Shown: positions 8,374-17,324 of the stretch, one piece after another
Position numbering within the stretch: position 1 is the stretch's first letter
How the letters are laid out: each line of letters starts with the position of its first letter
Made by a program: the position numbers and the translations under genes
Notes under the pieces: model-generated
What the model was told of the DNA's origin: nothing
The model's database searches: none
The model's input: only the letters and a program-made list of their open reading frames with translations
Assembly: GCA_052326605.1 (NCBI GenBank)
Contig: JBKQMB010000036.1
Coordinates: 22,644 to 86,643 of the forward strand
Reading direction: 5' to 3'
DNA: 64,000 nucleotides
Origin: Bog-756 sp052326605
GTDB lineage: Bacteria; Actinomycetota; Acidimicrobiia; Acidimicrobiales; RAAP-2

Positions 8374-9249
8374 CTAGACGTCGAGGACGGCCACCGACCC
8401 CAGGGTGACAAGCCGGTCCCCGGCCCCTACGTCGTGGATGCCCAACCGGACCACGGCGCGGCCGTTGCGGTGACCCACGACCTGGCACCTGGCCTCGACC
8501 GGACCGACTCTCGCCGGACGGAGGTAGTGCAGCACGGTGTCGGCCGCGGCCACCGACCCGGTGGCCTTCGCACGAGCCGGCCCCGCCTGGGCCGCCCTGC
8601 AGGCGGCGACATCGGCGAGCATGGCCACGGCCCCGCCGTGGAGGATGCCCCACGGGTTGCGGAGATGACCGGCCAGTTCGAGCCGGGTGACCGGGCCGAC
8701 CCCGGACTCGATGCAGAAGAACTCCTCGGGAGCCGGCGCCCCTGGGCGGAGGGGGGCCATGGGCGTGCGGTAGGGCCGCTCGAACTCCCGCACCATGTCG
8801 CCCGGGTCGAGCACGGCACACGTGATCGTGGCTGCCGCCACCGGTAGGCCAACACGGCCCTCGTCGAACACGTCCACCCGTGCCACCGCCGAGTTGCGTC
8901 CCCGCCGCAGGACCCGGCCGTGCAGGCGGAGCGGTCCCCGATGGTCCAACTGCGAGATCGTGGCCATCATGGACGTGGTCACGATCCACTCGGGGAGAAC
9001 CGCCAGGCCACACAGGAAGCCGCCCATCGAATCGAGACAGGTCAGCAGGCCGCCGGCCCGCAGGCCGCCGCCGGATCCCCGCTGGTGCGCGTCCACCGGA
9101 GCGCGTCCACCGAGCTCGGAAGGGGCGTCGACGCCGGGCAGGGGCGGGATCTCCCATCGCTCCAGGCGGAAGTACTCACCCACCAGGTGCCGGCGATCCG
9201 CGGTGTGGCCCTCCGGATCGCCGGTGTCACCCTCCACGTCGTCACTCAT
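8374..9249 (-). CDS. Double-hotdog thioesterase-like protein (PaaI/acyl-CoA thioesterase type)
   Basis: A 291-residue protein with two hotdog folds. The first (about residues 55-150) has GGLLTCLDSMGGFLCG. The second (about 185-290) has NPWGILHGGAVAMLADVAA, the HGG-x(4)-D pattern of PaaI-type thioesterases. It probably cleaves acyl-CoA esters; the acyl group is unknown. The ATG overlaps the stop codon of the upstream gene by four bases (ATGA, 9246-9249), so the two are translationally coupled. The protein has the same two-domain layout as its neighbour, suggesting tandem duplication and perhaps a heteromer. Confidence 0.8.
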   Translation of the reverse strand: MSDDVEGDTGDPEGHTADRRHLVGEYFRLERWEIPPLPGVDAPSELGGRAPVDAHQRGSGGGLRAGGLLTCLDSMGGFLCGLAVLPEWIVTTSMMATISQLDHRGPLRLHGRVLRRGRNSAVARVDVFDEGRVGLPVAAATITCAVLDPGDMVREFERPYRTPMAPLRPGAPAPEEFFCIESGVGPVTRLELAGHLRNPWGILHGGAVAMLADVAACRAAQAGPARAKATGSVAAADTVLHYLRPARVGPVEARCQVVGHRNGRAVVRLGIHDVGAGDRLVTLGSVAVLDV

Positions 9250-10133
9250 GACGTGGCCGGTGCAGGCATGTCCACCACGGTGGCGCCGATGTTGACCACC
9301 GTGGCCAGCCGTCCCGCGCCCCCCTCATCCATTAGCTCGACGACCGCGCTGCGACGGCCTCTCGAACCTGCATCGAGCACAGTCGCCGTCGTCACGATCG
9401 GTCCTTGGCGTCCCAGGGCCAGGTAGACCACCTGCAGGTCGGTGACCACGACGGACGCCCCGTCGGAGCCCTGTGCCGCTTCCATTGCCTCCGCCCCGGC
9501 CACCTCCGCCACCAGGGCCATCACCCCGCCCTGCACGGCGCCGAACGAGTTGAGCACGTACTCCCGCACCGGTAGCGACACCCGGCCCCCGGCGGCGTCC
9601 ACTACCGAGAGGTCGACGGCATCGACGATAGACCTGTCGAGGCCGTCTCCGGCGAACTCCCACCGGATCGGGAACTCCGTTGCCATCTGGATGGGGGACG
9701 CCGGGTTCCGGGCCTCGAGCACGGCAAAGGTCATCGAGGCCCAGGCCACCGGGGAAGGGTCCCCGGTGGCGGCATCCAGGTCGGTCCCGTCGTCGGTGAC
9801 CTCGAACACGAGGGCCTCGATGACCAGGGTGGTCCGTCCCTGCCGCACCACGGCGCCCCGGGCCTCGACCCACGGACCGATCGCCGGGCGGACGACCTGC
9901 AAGGCCAGATCGGCCGTGGCCATCCAGTCGGGTTGGAGCGCGCGGGCAGCGATGGCGCCGCCGACGATGTCCACCAGCGTGGCCAGCACCCCGGCCCGCA
10001 CGCCTCCGTCGGCGCCGGTGATGTGGGGGGTCACCCGGGTCCGCAACCTCGCCTCGGACTCGGAGCTGACCTCCGCCACCATGCCCAGGTCACCCAGGAT
10101 GTGCCGGTCGGACGGGTAGCCGCCCAAGGTCAC
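9246..10133 (-). CDS. Double-hotdog thioesterase-like protein
   Basis: A 295-residue protein with two hotdog domains. The first (about residues 25-145) contains GGVRAGVLATLVDIVGGAIA. The second (about 170-290) contains NSFGAVQGGVMALVAEVAG. The HGG histidine of PaaI enzymes is replaced by Gln in the second domain (VQGG), so the active site may have shifted to the first domain or be altered. The start is GTG at 10133, directly abutting the TGA of the upstream 45-residue gene; the stop overlaps the next gene's ATG. Three genes therefore form one coupled transcription unit. Confidence 0.78.
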   Translation of the reverse strand: MTLGGYPSDRHILGDLGMVAEVSSESEARLRTRVTPHITGADGGVRAGVLATLVDIVGGAIAARALQPDWMATADLALQVVRPAIGPWVEARGAVVRQGRTTLVIEALVFEVTDDGTDLDAATGDPSPVAWASMTFAVLEARNPASPIQMATEFPIRWEFAGDGLDRSIVDAVDLSVVDAAGGRVSLPVREYVLNSFGAVQGGVMALVAEVAGAEAMEAAQGSDGASVVVTDLQVVYLALGRQGPIVTTATVLDAGSRGRRSAVVELMDEGGAGRLATVVNIGATVVDMPAPATS

Positions 10134-10271
10134 TCAGCGTTCCCGTTCGGTGGGACGGGCCATGACCTGGTCGACGGCCACATGCCGGGGAGGGGTGACG
10201 GCGAAGGCGAGGGACTCGGCGAGGTCCTGGCTCTGCGGCATCTCCTCGGTCCCATCGAGTCGACTCGTCAT
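10134..10271 (-). CDS. Small protein leading the thioesterase operon
   Basis: A 45-residue frame with ATG at 10271 and GGAAGGTGACA just before it, a good ribosome binding site. Its TGA is immediately followed by the GTG of the thioesterase gene with no gap, which suggests translational coupling. No domain is recognised: the N-terminus is polar and the end is Arg/Glu-rich (ARPTERER). It may be a real small protein or a translated leader that brings ribosomes to the GTG start. Confidence 0.5.
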   Translation of the reverse strand: MTSRLDGTEEMPQSQDLAESLAFAVTPPRHVAVDQVMARPTERER

Positions 10272-10507
10272 TGTCACCTTCCGACCTGCAGCCGACCCGC
10301 AGTGTACCGAGGGGATCTGCAACCGGTGCTACCCGAGAGGGGCGGGAGGGACCGGGTGAACCGCGGCCGCGTGAACCACGGTGGGAGGAGGTTCAGGTCG
10401 CACCCGAGGGTCGACCGTGCGGCATGCGCTGGCCGGGGGATCGGCACGGAGGGGAGGCCCGTCGTCAAGGAACCCCCGGGGTGCTGAGGTCGGGGGTGCC
10501 CGGTGCC

Positions 10508-10777
10508 TCAGGCCGCCGTCTTGCGCTGGCTACGGCGTCGGCGGCCGGACGAATTGCGTCGGCGGCCCTTCGGGCGGAGCGAGGTGTCGTACGTCCGTTG
10601 CGTCGACGCGGGGCTCTCGTGGAGCGCACACCAGTCGGTGCTGTTGTAACGCGACAGGCGCACCTGGCAATCGGGCTCGATGCAGACCCGTCCGGTGCCG
10701 AAGCTCTCGGGAGGGATGCTTCCCGACAGCCGCTCGCCGAGGAGAGACCCGTTCTCTACCGCCCTGCGCTCAACCAC
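10508..10777 (-). CDS. Small zinc-binding-type protein with basic tail
   Basis: An 89-residue protein. CIEPDCQVRLSRYN is followed by CALHE, giving C-x4-C ... LSRYN ... C-x2-H. This Cys3His cluster with an LSRYN core recurs in small actinobacterial regulatory proteins and likely binds zinc. The last 25 residues are very basic (KGRRRNSSGRRRRSQRK), suggesting nucleic-acid binding. The start is GTG at 10777 with AGAGAGGTGG upstream. It stands alone between the thioesterase operon and the GH13 gene. Function unknown. Confidence 0.65.
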   Translation of the reverse strand: MVERRAVENGSLLGERLSGSIPPESFGTGRVCIEPDCQVRLSRYNSTDWCALHESPASTQRTYDTSLRPKGRRRNSSGRRRRSQRKTAA

Positions 10778-11245
10778 GGCGCCACCTCTCTTTCCGATGC
10801 ATTTCTTCCTTCTGTGGAGTTATTCGGCACGGACGGGCGCAAACTGTAACCACGGTCCGTCCCGGACAGGAACGGCCCGGTTGGCCGAGGTGGCCCCTTC
10901 CCGGCCCTGCTCCACCCGGTCCGGAATGGGGCGCTGCTCGCTTGACGGCGTGTCAGCCCCCAGGGGCAGCCGACAGGGTCCGCACGGGCACGGCGAAGGT
11001 GTGCCGCCTCACCGGGGACCCGGCCCGAACACGCAGTCCCCTCTGCGGGCCGCCACACCAGGTCGTCCGGCCGCGGTCGGTTCGACCGACCCGTGGGCTC
11101 CGTTGCTAACGTCGAACCGTATCGAACACGGTCACCACCCCGGGTCGCATCAAGGCTCGGGCCGAAGCCTGATCTCCATGGCCGCCGGTCTTCGCCCCAG
11201 GGGACGCACAGCACCCCGCCGGTGGATCCGAGGACAGGGGAACCG
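10778..11245. other. Intergenic region between divergent genes
   Basis: 468 bases separate the zinc-type small gene (minus) from the alpha-glucosidase gene (plus). I see no supported reading frame. A short hairpin (CGGTCG-GTT-CGACCG, 11074-11088) lies upstream of the GH13 gene and could be an operator. Promoters for both genes must be here, but no convincing -35/-10 pair was found. Confidence 0.5.
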
Positions 11246-12877
11246 TTGACGGCAGAACCGTGGTGGAAGCAGGCCGTCTTCTACCAGATCTATCCCCGGT
11301 CCTTCGCCGACTCCGACGGTGACGGGATCGGCGACCTCGCCGGCATCCGGTCGCGCCTGGCCGACCTGGCGTGGCTCGGGGTGGACGCCCTGTGGGTCTC
11401 GCCCTTCTACCAGTCGCCGATGACCGACTTCGGCTACGACGTCAGCGACTACTGCGCCGTGGACCCGCTGTTCGGCACCCTCGAAGACTTCGACTCCCTG
11501 CTGGCCGAGGCCCATGCACTCGGCCTCAAGGTGATCATCGACTGGGTGCCCAACCACACCTCGGACCGGCATCCCTGGTTCGTCGATGCGCGCTCGGACA
11601 GGTCGAGCGAACACCGCAACTGGTACGTGTGGCGCGACGGGAGGCCCGGCGGGGCGCCACCCAACAACTGGGTGGCCGCATTCGACCTCTCCGCCCCGTC
11701 GTGGACCTTCGACGAGCTCACGGGACAGTGGTACCTCCATCTCTTCGAGTCGACCCAGCCCGACCTCAACTGGGACGAGCCGGCCGTCGTCGATGCCATG
11801 CACGAGGTACTGCGCTTCTGGCTGGACCGCGGGGTGGACGGGTTCCGGGCCGACGTCATCCACGGCATCGGCAAGGACCCCGACCTCCCCGATGACCCCG
11901 GGCCCGTGGCCGGGATCCCCCACTGCGCGCTCAACGACGTACCGGTGACCCACGAACGGCTGAGGGGAATCCGTGCCCTGATCGACGGCTATCCCGGCGA
12001 CCGGGTGATCGTGGGCGAGGTGTTCCTGCTGTCCACGGCGACGGTGGCCACGTACTACGGCCACGGTGACGAACTCCACCTGGCATTCAACTTCCCGCCG
12101 CTGTTCGCCCCGTGGCAACAGCACCCGTGGACGGACTGCATCGAGCAGACCTACGGTGCCCTGGAGCCCCGGGACGCCTGGCCGACCTGGGTGCTCTCCA
12201 ACCACGACAATCCGCGCCACCGCACCCGGTACGACTTCGCGGCCGCCCTCCGTCGAGAGGACGAGTCCACCCGCGCAGCACGGAGCGAAGCACGTGCTCG
12301 AGCTGCAGCCGTGCTGCTCCTGACACTGCGCGGGACCCCGTTCCTCTACCAGGGAGAAGAGCTCGGCCTGCTCGACGCCGTCATCCCGGCCGAGCGCAAG
12401 GTCGACCCCGGAGGGCGTGACGGGTGCCGGGCACCGTTCCCCTGGGACGGCGCGGCTGACCACGGCTGGCCGACCAGAGCAGGCGTCGAGCCGTGGTTGC
12501 CGTTCCCCCCGGAACCCGACCATCGGAACCATGACGACCAACGGGACGACCCCGGATCGATCCTCCACCTCTACCGGCGCATGATCGTCCTCCGCCACCG
12601 TTCGCTCGCACTGACCCTCGGCGCATTCGACCTCCTCGAGACCCCCGAGGGCGTCCTCGGCTACCGGCGGGCGCTGGACGACGACGCATACACGGTGCTC
12701 ATCAACTTCACCGGCGAGGGCGTGGCTGTCCACGCGACGGGCACCAAGGGACGGCACGGAGACGGATCGGGCCCAGTGTCGGAGATGCGGGTGGAGGTGT
12801 CGACCACCGGGTCAGGCAAGGGACAGGCCTTCGATGGGTGGCTGGCGGCTGATCAGGCGGTTCTGCTGCGCCCCTGA
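11246..12877 (+). CDS. GH13 alpha-glucosidase
   Basis: A 543-residue glycoside hydrolase family 13 enzyme, most like cytoplasmic alpha-glucosidases/oligo-1,6-glucosidases. WWKQAVFYQIYPRSF opens the barrel. IIDWVPNHTS is conserved region I. The catalytic triad is visible: nucleophile D203 in GFRADV, acid/base E258 in VGEVF and D321 in SNHDN. The C-terminal beta domain starts near residue 440. I chose TTG at 11246 because AGGGG lies 5 bases upstream and the family begins at WW-K-x-x-V-x-Y; the frame is open to 11093 with no support. There is no signal peptide. It probably degrades maltodextrin, isomaltose or sucrose. Confidence 0.93.
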   Translation: MTAEPWWKQAVFYQIYPRSFADSDGDGIGDLAGIRSRLADLAWLGVDALWVSPFYQSPMTDFGYDVSDYCAVDPLFGTLEDFDSLLAEAHALGLKVIIDWVPNHTSDRHPWFVDARSDRSSEHRNWYVWRDGRPGGAPPNNWVAAFDLSAPSWTFDELTGQWYLHLFESTQPDLNWDEPAVVDAMHEVLRFWLDRGVDGFRADVIHGIGKDPDLPDDPGPVAGIPHCALNDVPVTHERLRGIRALIDGYPGDRVIVGEVFLLSTATVATYYGHGDELHLAFNFPPLFAPWQQHPWTDCIEQTYGALEPRDAWPTWVLSNHDNPRHRTRYDFAAALRREDESTRAARSEARARAAAVLLLTLRGTPFLYQGEELGLLDAVIPAERKVDPGGRDGCRAPFPWDGAADHGWPTRAGVEPWLPFPPEPDHRNHDDQRDDPGSILHLYRRMIVLRHRSLALTLGAFDLLETPEGVLGYRRALDDDAYTVLINFTGEGVAVHATGTKGRHGDGSGPVSEMRVEVSTTGSGKGQAFDGWLAADQAVLLRP

Positions 12878-12989
12878 ACCGCGGGGCCCGGGCTCCGCAT
12901 GCACAGCTGCCGGGTCGGGTCGGACGTCACCGCCCGACAAAAAGTGCCCGGCGCTCGACGAGCGCACGAGGCGCCTCGATTCGGGCGGC

Positions 12990-13235
12990 CTACAGCCAGA
13001 TCTCCTGCCAGTAGTCGGGGGCGCCTGCGTCACCTAGCGACATCGAGTGACCGTCTGCGTGGCCACTCTGCCGGATGCAGCACACCAAGGTGCCCAGCCA
13101 TGGGCCTCGATCGATGCAGTGCACCGCCCCGCAGCGGTGCCATTGCGGTTGTGCCGGCAGAGCCAGATCGTCGAGGTCGAAGTCGGTGTCCGACCATTGA
13201 CTCACTCTGCGTACCTCATGCGGGTTCATCGTCAC
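12990..13235 (-). CDS. Small Cys/His-containing protein
   Basis: An 81-residue frame. The N-terminus is acidic (WSDTDFDLDDL). The middle holds HRCGAVHC, then CC about 16 residues later and HADGH, a possible metal site. I do not recognise the family. The start is GTG at 13235 with AAGAGGGG 10 bases upstream, which overlaps the end of the preceding frame (stop 13244-13246). This arrangement suggests an operon of two small genes divergent from the XRE regulator. Confidence 0.5.
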   Translation of the reverse strand: MTMNPHEVRRVSQWSDTDFDLDDLALPAQPQWHRCGAVHCIDRGPWLGTLVCCIRQSGHADGHSMSLGDAGAPDYWQEIWL

Positions 13236-13243
13236 TGTTTCGT

Positions 13244-13555
13244 CTACCCCTCTTGTTGCTGTTCCTCACCCCAATAATCGGAACTAGTGGCTCGCAGCTG
13301 TAGGGGGAATTGCGGAATGGCTGCACAGACGAGGCCCCGGCGGGACACCGGCGCTTTCGTCCGATTTCGGGCCGGATCCACCCATCCCGCCGTTCGGAAG
13401 GCCATCATGGGCTCGTCAAAGGTAAACGGTCGGGACCACCGGGGTAGCCGCCGCCCTGGAGCCCTGCTCACCCGAACGGGTGACGGATCGGCGCCGACGG
13501 GCGGGTGCCGGCCGTCGAATCGGCCCCAACAGGCACTATCAGAGCGATTGTTCAT
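13244..13555 (-). CDS. Hypothetical protein, 103 residues
   Basis: An open frame from ATG at 13555 to TAG at 13244-13246. It is Arg/Pro-rich in the first half and ends in an acidic, Gln-rich tail. No family is recognised. In its favour, its last codons form the ribosome binding site of the following small gene and it is divergent from the XRE regulator gene across a 131-base repeat-containing gap. Its composition is not distinctive, so it could be a chance frame. Confidence 0.35.
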   Translation of the reverse strand: MNNRSDSACWGRFDGRHPPVGADPSPVRVSRAPGRRLPRWSRPFTFDEPMMAFRTAGWVDPARNRTKAPVSRRGLVCAAIPQFPLQLRATSSDYWGEEQQQEG

Positions 13556-13643
13556 AGTTCCACCGTAGTGGGCAGGTCGGATGCTCCGTAACTGCACGTC
13601 ACCTACCCTGCGAGGGGTGCAAGGAGGGAAACCGATGTTCATA

Positions 13644-13676
13644 TTCCTTACAGGAAGGAAGTACAAGAAGGAAGTA
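13644..13676. promoter_or_regulatory. Operator-like repeats upstream of the XRE gene
   Basis: TTCCTT-ACAGG-AAGGAA (13644-13660) is a perfect 6-bp inverted repeat. GAAGGAAGTA occurs twice (13654-13663 and 13667-13676), exactly 13 bases apart. These lie 11-43 bases before the XRE start codon and between divergent genes, so they could be an autoregulatory site. Confidence 0.45.
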
Positions 13677-13686
13677 GGGTGGAGAC

Positions 13687-14694
13687 ATGAACGGTGAATC
13701 CACGCGGGGCATCGAGGACATCATCCGGCGCAACGCGGCGGCCCTGAGGTCCAAGGCCAACCTGACCCAGCAGGCGCTGGCCGATGAGATGCTGCTCCGG
13801 GGCATCGCCTGGACCCGCGAAACGGTGGCCCAGGTGGAGACCACCAACCGACGCCTCGGATTCACCGAGGCCATTGCGCTGGCCGCCTGCCTCGATGTGC
13901 CGGTCGCCCGCCTCGCCGCCACGGGAGCGGCAGCCGTGGCCGTCGGGCAGAGCGAGTGGACCACCGCATACCTCGGCGCCGCCATCGCCGGCACCACGGG
14001 CGACATCTTTCCTCCCGAGAGCTACGCATCACACTCGTTCCGGCCGGTCGAACCGGCAGCGGCCGCCGCGCCTCCGAGCGCGCCGATCCCACCCGATTGG
14101 GTCCCCGAACGGCGCAGCGGGCTTTCCGAGAAGCGCCTGGCCGATGCCCCCTCCGACGAGGCACGCTCACGCCGAGCGACAGACGTCCCCGAGCAGACCC
14201 AGCAGAAGACCGCGGAACGCATCGAACGTCGCCTGCGGCTCCGGGTGACCGCCGGCGATGTCGACAACACCGCGCAGCGCCTGTGGTCGCGCAGCCTCGA
14301 GAGCGAGCGGGAACGGAGGGTGACGGATCGCCAGGCATTGACCGGTGGCTCACTGAAGACCATCCGCGGCCACGTGTCCAGAGATCTCGACCGTGAGCTC
14401 GCCCACGAGATGGAGCAGCGCACCGAGGTGATCGCCGCTGCCCCCGACCGACCGGCGGGGTTGAGCCCCGACGAGGCGGCATGGGAAGCCACGCGGCTCA
14501 ACATCCTGCTGGCCAACAAGGGCTACGAGGACAGCGACGTGACCCGGTGGTGGAACTTCACCCGACACCGCGAGCTCGGAGGCCAGACCGTGGCGGAGGC
14601 GTGGAAGGCCGGCGGGTACGAGGCGGTCGCACGACTGATCGAGTCGCTGCCGGACAAACGCGCTACGGGTGAAGACTTCCTGATCGACGGGTGA
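13687..14694 (+). CDS. XRE-family HTH regulator with long C-terminal region
   Basis: A 335-residue protein. Residues 10-65 form a helix-turn-helix of XRE type (LRSKANLTQQALADEML...WTRETVAQVETTNRRL). An Ala/Pro-rich linker covers about residues 105-135. The rest (about 140-335) is charged and helical, with SLKTIRGHVSRDLDRELAHEMEQ resembling a second DNA-contacting or dimerisation helix set, and a C-terminal block (NILLANKGYEDSDVTRWWNF). The ATG follows GGGTGGAGAC. Repeats upstream may be its own operator. Similar long XRE proteins occur on phages and integrated elements, but no phage genes are adjacent. Confidence 0.75.
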   Translation: MNGESTRGIEDIIRRNAAALRSKANLTQQALADEMLLRGIAWTRETVAQVETTNRRLGFTEAIALAACLDVPVARLAATGAAAVAVGQSEWTTAYLGAAIAGTTGDIFPPESYASHSFRPVEPAAAAAPPSAPIPPDWVPERRSGLSEKRLADAPSDEARSRRATDVPEQTQQKTAERIERRLRLRVTAGDVDNTAQRLWSRSLESERERRVTDRQALTGGSLKTIRGHVSRDLDRELAHEMEQRTEVIAAAPDRPAGLSPDEAAWEATRLNILLANKGYEDSDVTRWWNFTRHRELGGQTVAEAWKAGGYEAVARLIESLPDKRATGEDFLIDG

Positions 14695-14805
14695 GGGGCG
14701 CGGGCGACGGGGCCCGCTGCACCTTGCGCCCTCGTCGCCACGTTCCCCGGATGCCGGGCAGACTGGTAGCGACCGCAGGATTCCGCACCCGGCCGAAAGG
14801 ACTGC

Positions 14806-16164
14806 ATGGACCGGTCCCACCTGACCTCGTTGCTGACTGCTGAGCGCAACCGGTACCGCGAACTGCACCCAGGGTCGTTGGGCCAGTTCACCCGGGCCGA
14901 CCACCTGTTCACCGGTGTGCCCATGACCTGGATGGCGAACTGGGCGGGGGGGTTCCCCTTGGCCCTCGCCCGAGCCAAGGGAGCCCGGGTCACCGACGTC
15001 GACGGCCTCGAGTACGTGGACTTCGCCCTCGGTGACACCGGGGCCATGGCAGGCCACTCCCCCGATCCGGTGGTGGCCGCCATCCGCCATCGCGTGGAGA
15101 CGCTGGGAGGGATCACGGCCATGTTGCCCAGCGAGGACGCGGAGTGGGTGGCAGCCGAACTAAGCCGTCGGTTCGGCCTTCCCGAGTGGTCGTTCGCCCT
15201 GAGCGCCACAGACGCCAACCGCTGGGGCCTCCGACTGGCCCGGCTGGCCACCGGGCGGCCGAAGATCCTGGTCTTCTCCTACTGCTACCACGGGAGCGTC
15301 GACGAGACATTCGTGGTGGCCGGGACCGACGGCGCAACCGTCTCCCGGCCCGGTAACGTCGCCCCGGCAGTGGATCCCGCCTCGACCACGGTGGCCGTGG
15401 AGTTCAACGATCTGGACGCGGTGGCCCGAGCGCTCGCCTCCGGGGAGATAGCTGCCGTCCTGACCGAGCCGGCCCTGACCAACATCGGCATCGTGCTTCC
15501 CGAGGAAGGGTTCCACTCCGCACTGCGCGTACTCTGCGACGAGTCCGGCACGCTGCTCATGATCGACGAGACACACACCTTCTCGGCCGGTCCGGGCGGA
15601 GCAACCCGGGCCTGGGACCTCTCCCCCGACATCGTGACCATCGGAAAAGCGATCGCCGGAGGCATCGCCATCGGTGCATTCGGCCTCAGCACCCGGGTCA
15701 GCGACACCATCCTCGAGTTGGTCGAGCGGCACGAGGCCGACATCGTCGACGTGGGAGGCGTCGGCGGGACCCTGGCCGGCAACGCCCTGAGCATGGCGGC
15801 CGCCCGCGCCACCTTGGAAAGCGTCCTCACCGACGCGGCCTTCACGCACATGTGCGCGCTCGCCGAGCGCCTCACCGACCGGGTCGCCCGCGCCATCGAC
15901 CGCCACGGCCTGCCCTGGTCGGTCGTCCGCCTCGGCGCCCGCTCCGAGTACCGGTTCTGCTCACCGGCCCCCGTCAACGGCACCCAGTCGGCCCGGTCGG
16001 AGGATCCCGAGCTCAACGAGTACCTCCACCTGTTCATGGGCAACCGCGGCGTGCTGATCACCCCGTTCCACAACATGGTCCTGATGTGCCCGCAGACGAC
16101 GACCGCCGACGTCGACCTGCACGGGGACCTGTTCGAACGGGCCCTCGACCAGTTGGTCTCGTAG
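14806..16164 (+). CDS. Class III aminotransferase (GSA-aminomutase-like)
   Basis: A 452-residue PLP enzyme of the class III family. GAMAGHSPDPVVAAI starts the cofactor domain, FSYCYHGSVDETFV stacks on PLP, IDETHTFSAGPGG holds the Asp that binds the pyridine nitrogen, and K281 in TIGKAIAGG forms the aldimine. The overall form resembles glutamate-1-semialdehyde aminomutase and related transaminases. It does not sit with haem genes, so a role in amino-acid or polyamine metabolism is more likely than tetrapyrrole synthesis. GAAAGG precedes the ATG. The HAD phosphatase gene follows 157 bases later. Confidence 0.88.
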   Translation: MDRSHLTSLLTAERNRYRELHPGSLGQFTRADHLFTGVPMTWMANWAGGFPLALARAKGARVTDVDGLEYVDFALGDTGAMAGHSPDPVVAAIRHRVETLGGITAMLPSEDAEWVAAELSRRFGLPEWSFALSATDANRWGLRLARLATGRPKILVFSYCYHGSVDETFVVAGTDGATVSRPGNVAPAVDPASTTVAVEFNDLDAVARALASGEIAAVLTEPALTNIGIVLPEEGFHSALRVLCDESGTLLMIDETHTFSAGPGGATRAWDLSPDIVTIGKAIAGGIAIGAFGLSTRVSDTILELVERHEADIVDVGGVGGTLAGNALSMAAARATLESVLTDAAFTHMCALAERLTDRVARAIDRHGLPWSVVRLGARSEYRFCSPAPVNGTQSARSEDPELNEYLHLFMGNRGVLITPFHNMVLMCPQTTTADVDLHGDLFERALDQLVS

Positions 16165-16321
16165 CCGGAACAGCCGAGCAGGCGGTTGGCGGCACGCAGC
16201 AGAGCAGGAGACAGGTGCCCTGCCCGGCCCATGACCGCCGCCGGGTGTCCCCGCTCCGCCCCGTGGGTGGTGCGTGTGGCAGGTTTCACGCACTGCGAGC
16301 CCGGCGCGCGAAGCTGGCGCG

Positions 16322-17128
16322 GTGAGTGGCCGCCCCGTACCGACCTCTTGGATGTGCGACATGGACGGCGTGCTCGTGCACGAGGGCCAGATGGTCCCCG
16401 GTGCGGATGCCTTTCTGCACGGGTTGCGCTCCGGTGGACGCTCCTTCCTGGTGCTGACCAACAACTCGATCTACAGCGCCCGGGACCTGTCGGCCCGGCT
16501 CGCCAACATCGGGCTGCATGTTCCCCCAGCGTCACTCTGGACATCGGCCGAGGCGACGGCGGCATTCCTGAAGGCCCAACGGCCCGGTGGCACGGCGTTC
16601 GTCGTCGGCGAAGCCGGGCTCACAACAGCTCTCTATCAAGTCGGCTACGTCCTCACGGATCAGAACCCGGACTACGTCGTCCTCGGGGAGACACGGACCT
16701 ACAGCTTCGAGGCCATCACACGGGCGATCCGCCTCGTCGAAGGTGGTGCCAGGTTCATCGCCACAAACCCCGACCCGACGGGGCCGTCGCTCGAGGGGAT
16801 CCTGCCCGCCACCGGATCGGTCGCGGCCCTGATCGAGAAGGCGACCGGCATCGCCCCCTATTTCATCGGCAAGCCGAATCCGCTGATGATGCGCGAGGCG
16901 CTCAACTCTCTGGGGGCGCACTCCGAGTCGACCGTGATGGTCGGCGACCGCATGGACACCGACATCGTGGCGGGCATCGAAGCCGGCCTCCAGACGATCC
17001 TGGTCCTGAGCGGTGTCACCAGTGCCTCCCAAGTGGAGCGCTTTCCGTATCGGCCGGGACGGGTCGTCGGTTCCGTCGTCGACCTCCTGGACGAACTCGC
17101 TGACCAGGACGGCCCGGCCACGGTGTGA
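16322..17128 (+). CDS. HAD-IIA phosphatase (NagD-like)
   Basis: A 268-residue haloacid dehalogenase-type hydrolase. D13 and D15 in CDMDGVL are motif I, LTNNS is motif II, GKPNPLMM carries the motif III lysine and GDRMDTDIVAGIEAG is motif IV. The C2 cap between motifs II and III fits class IIA (NagD/PGP type, acting on nucleotide monophosphates or small phosphoesters). GTG at 16322 gives the family's usual N-terminus; the frame is open to 16274 without support. No convincing ribosome binding site is seen. Confidence 0.88.
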   Translation: MSGRPVPTSWMCDMDGVLVHEGQMVPGADAFLHGLRSGGRSFLVLTNNSIYSARDLSARLANIGLHVPPASLWTSAEATAAFLKAQRPGGTAFVVGEAGLTTALYQVGYVLTDQNPDYVVLGETRTYSFEAITRAIRLVEGGARFIATNPDPTGPSLEGILPATGSVAALIEKATGIAPYFIGKPNPLMMREALNSLGAHSESTVMVGDRMDTDIVAGIEAGLQTILVLSGVTSASQVERFPYRPGRVVGSVVDLLDELADQDGPATV

Positions 17129-17324
17129 CTGTCGATCCGAGCCGGGTCGGGGGCCGCAGGGCCTCCTCGATGTCGGCCGCATGGGCCCGGGTGCATCCCA
17201 CTTACTCGGGACGGATCCCGTTCCAGCCCCGGCCCGGCTATCGCAGTTACACAGGACACCGACAATTAGGTGAACACTCGGTGGCAGTTGGGCGCATGCG
17301 TGTGGATATGCCTAGGCTTCGACC

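Noticed and set aside
11150..12757. Minus-strand open frame of 535 codons
   Set aside because: It is antisense to the GH13 gene, whose triad is complete; no family pattern and no start signal.
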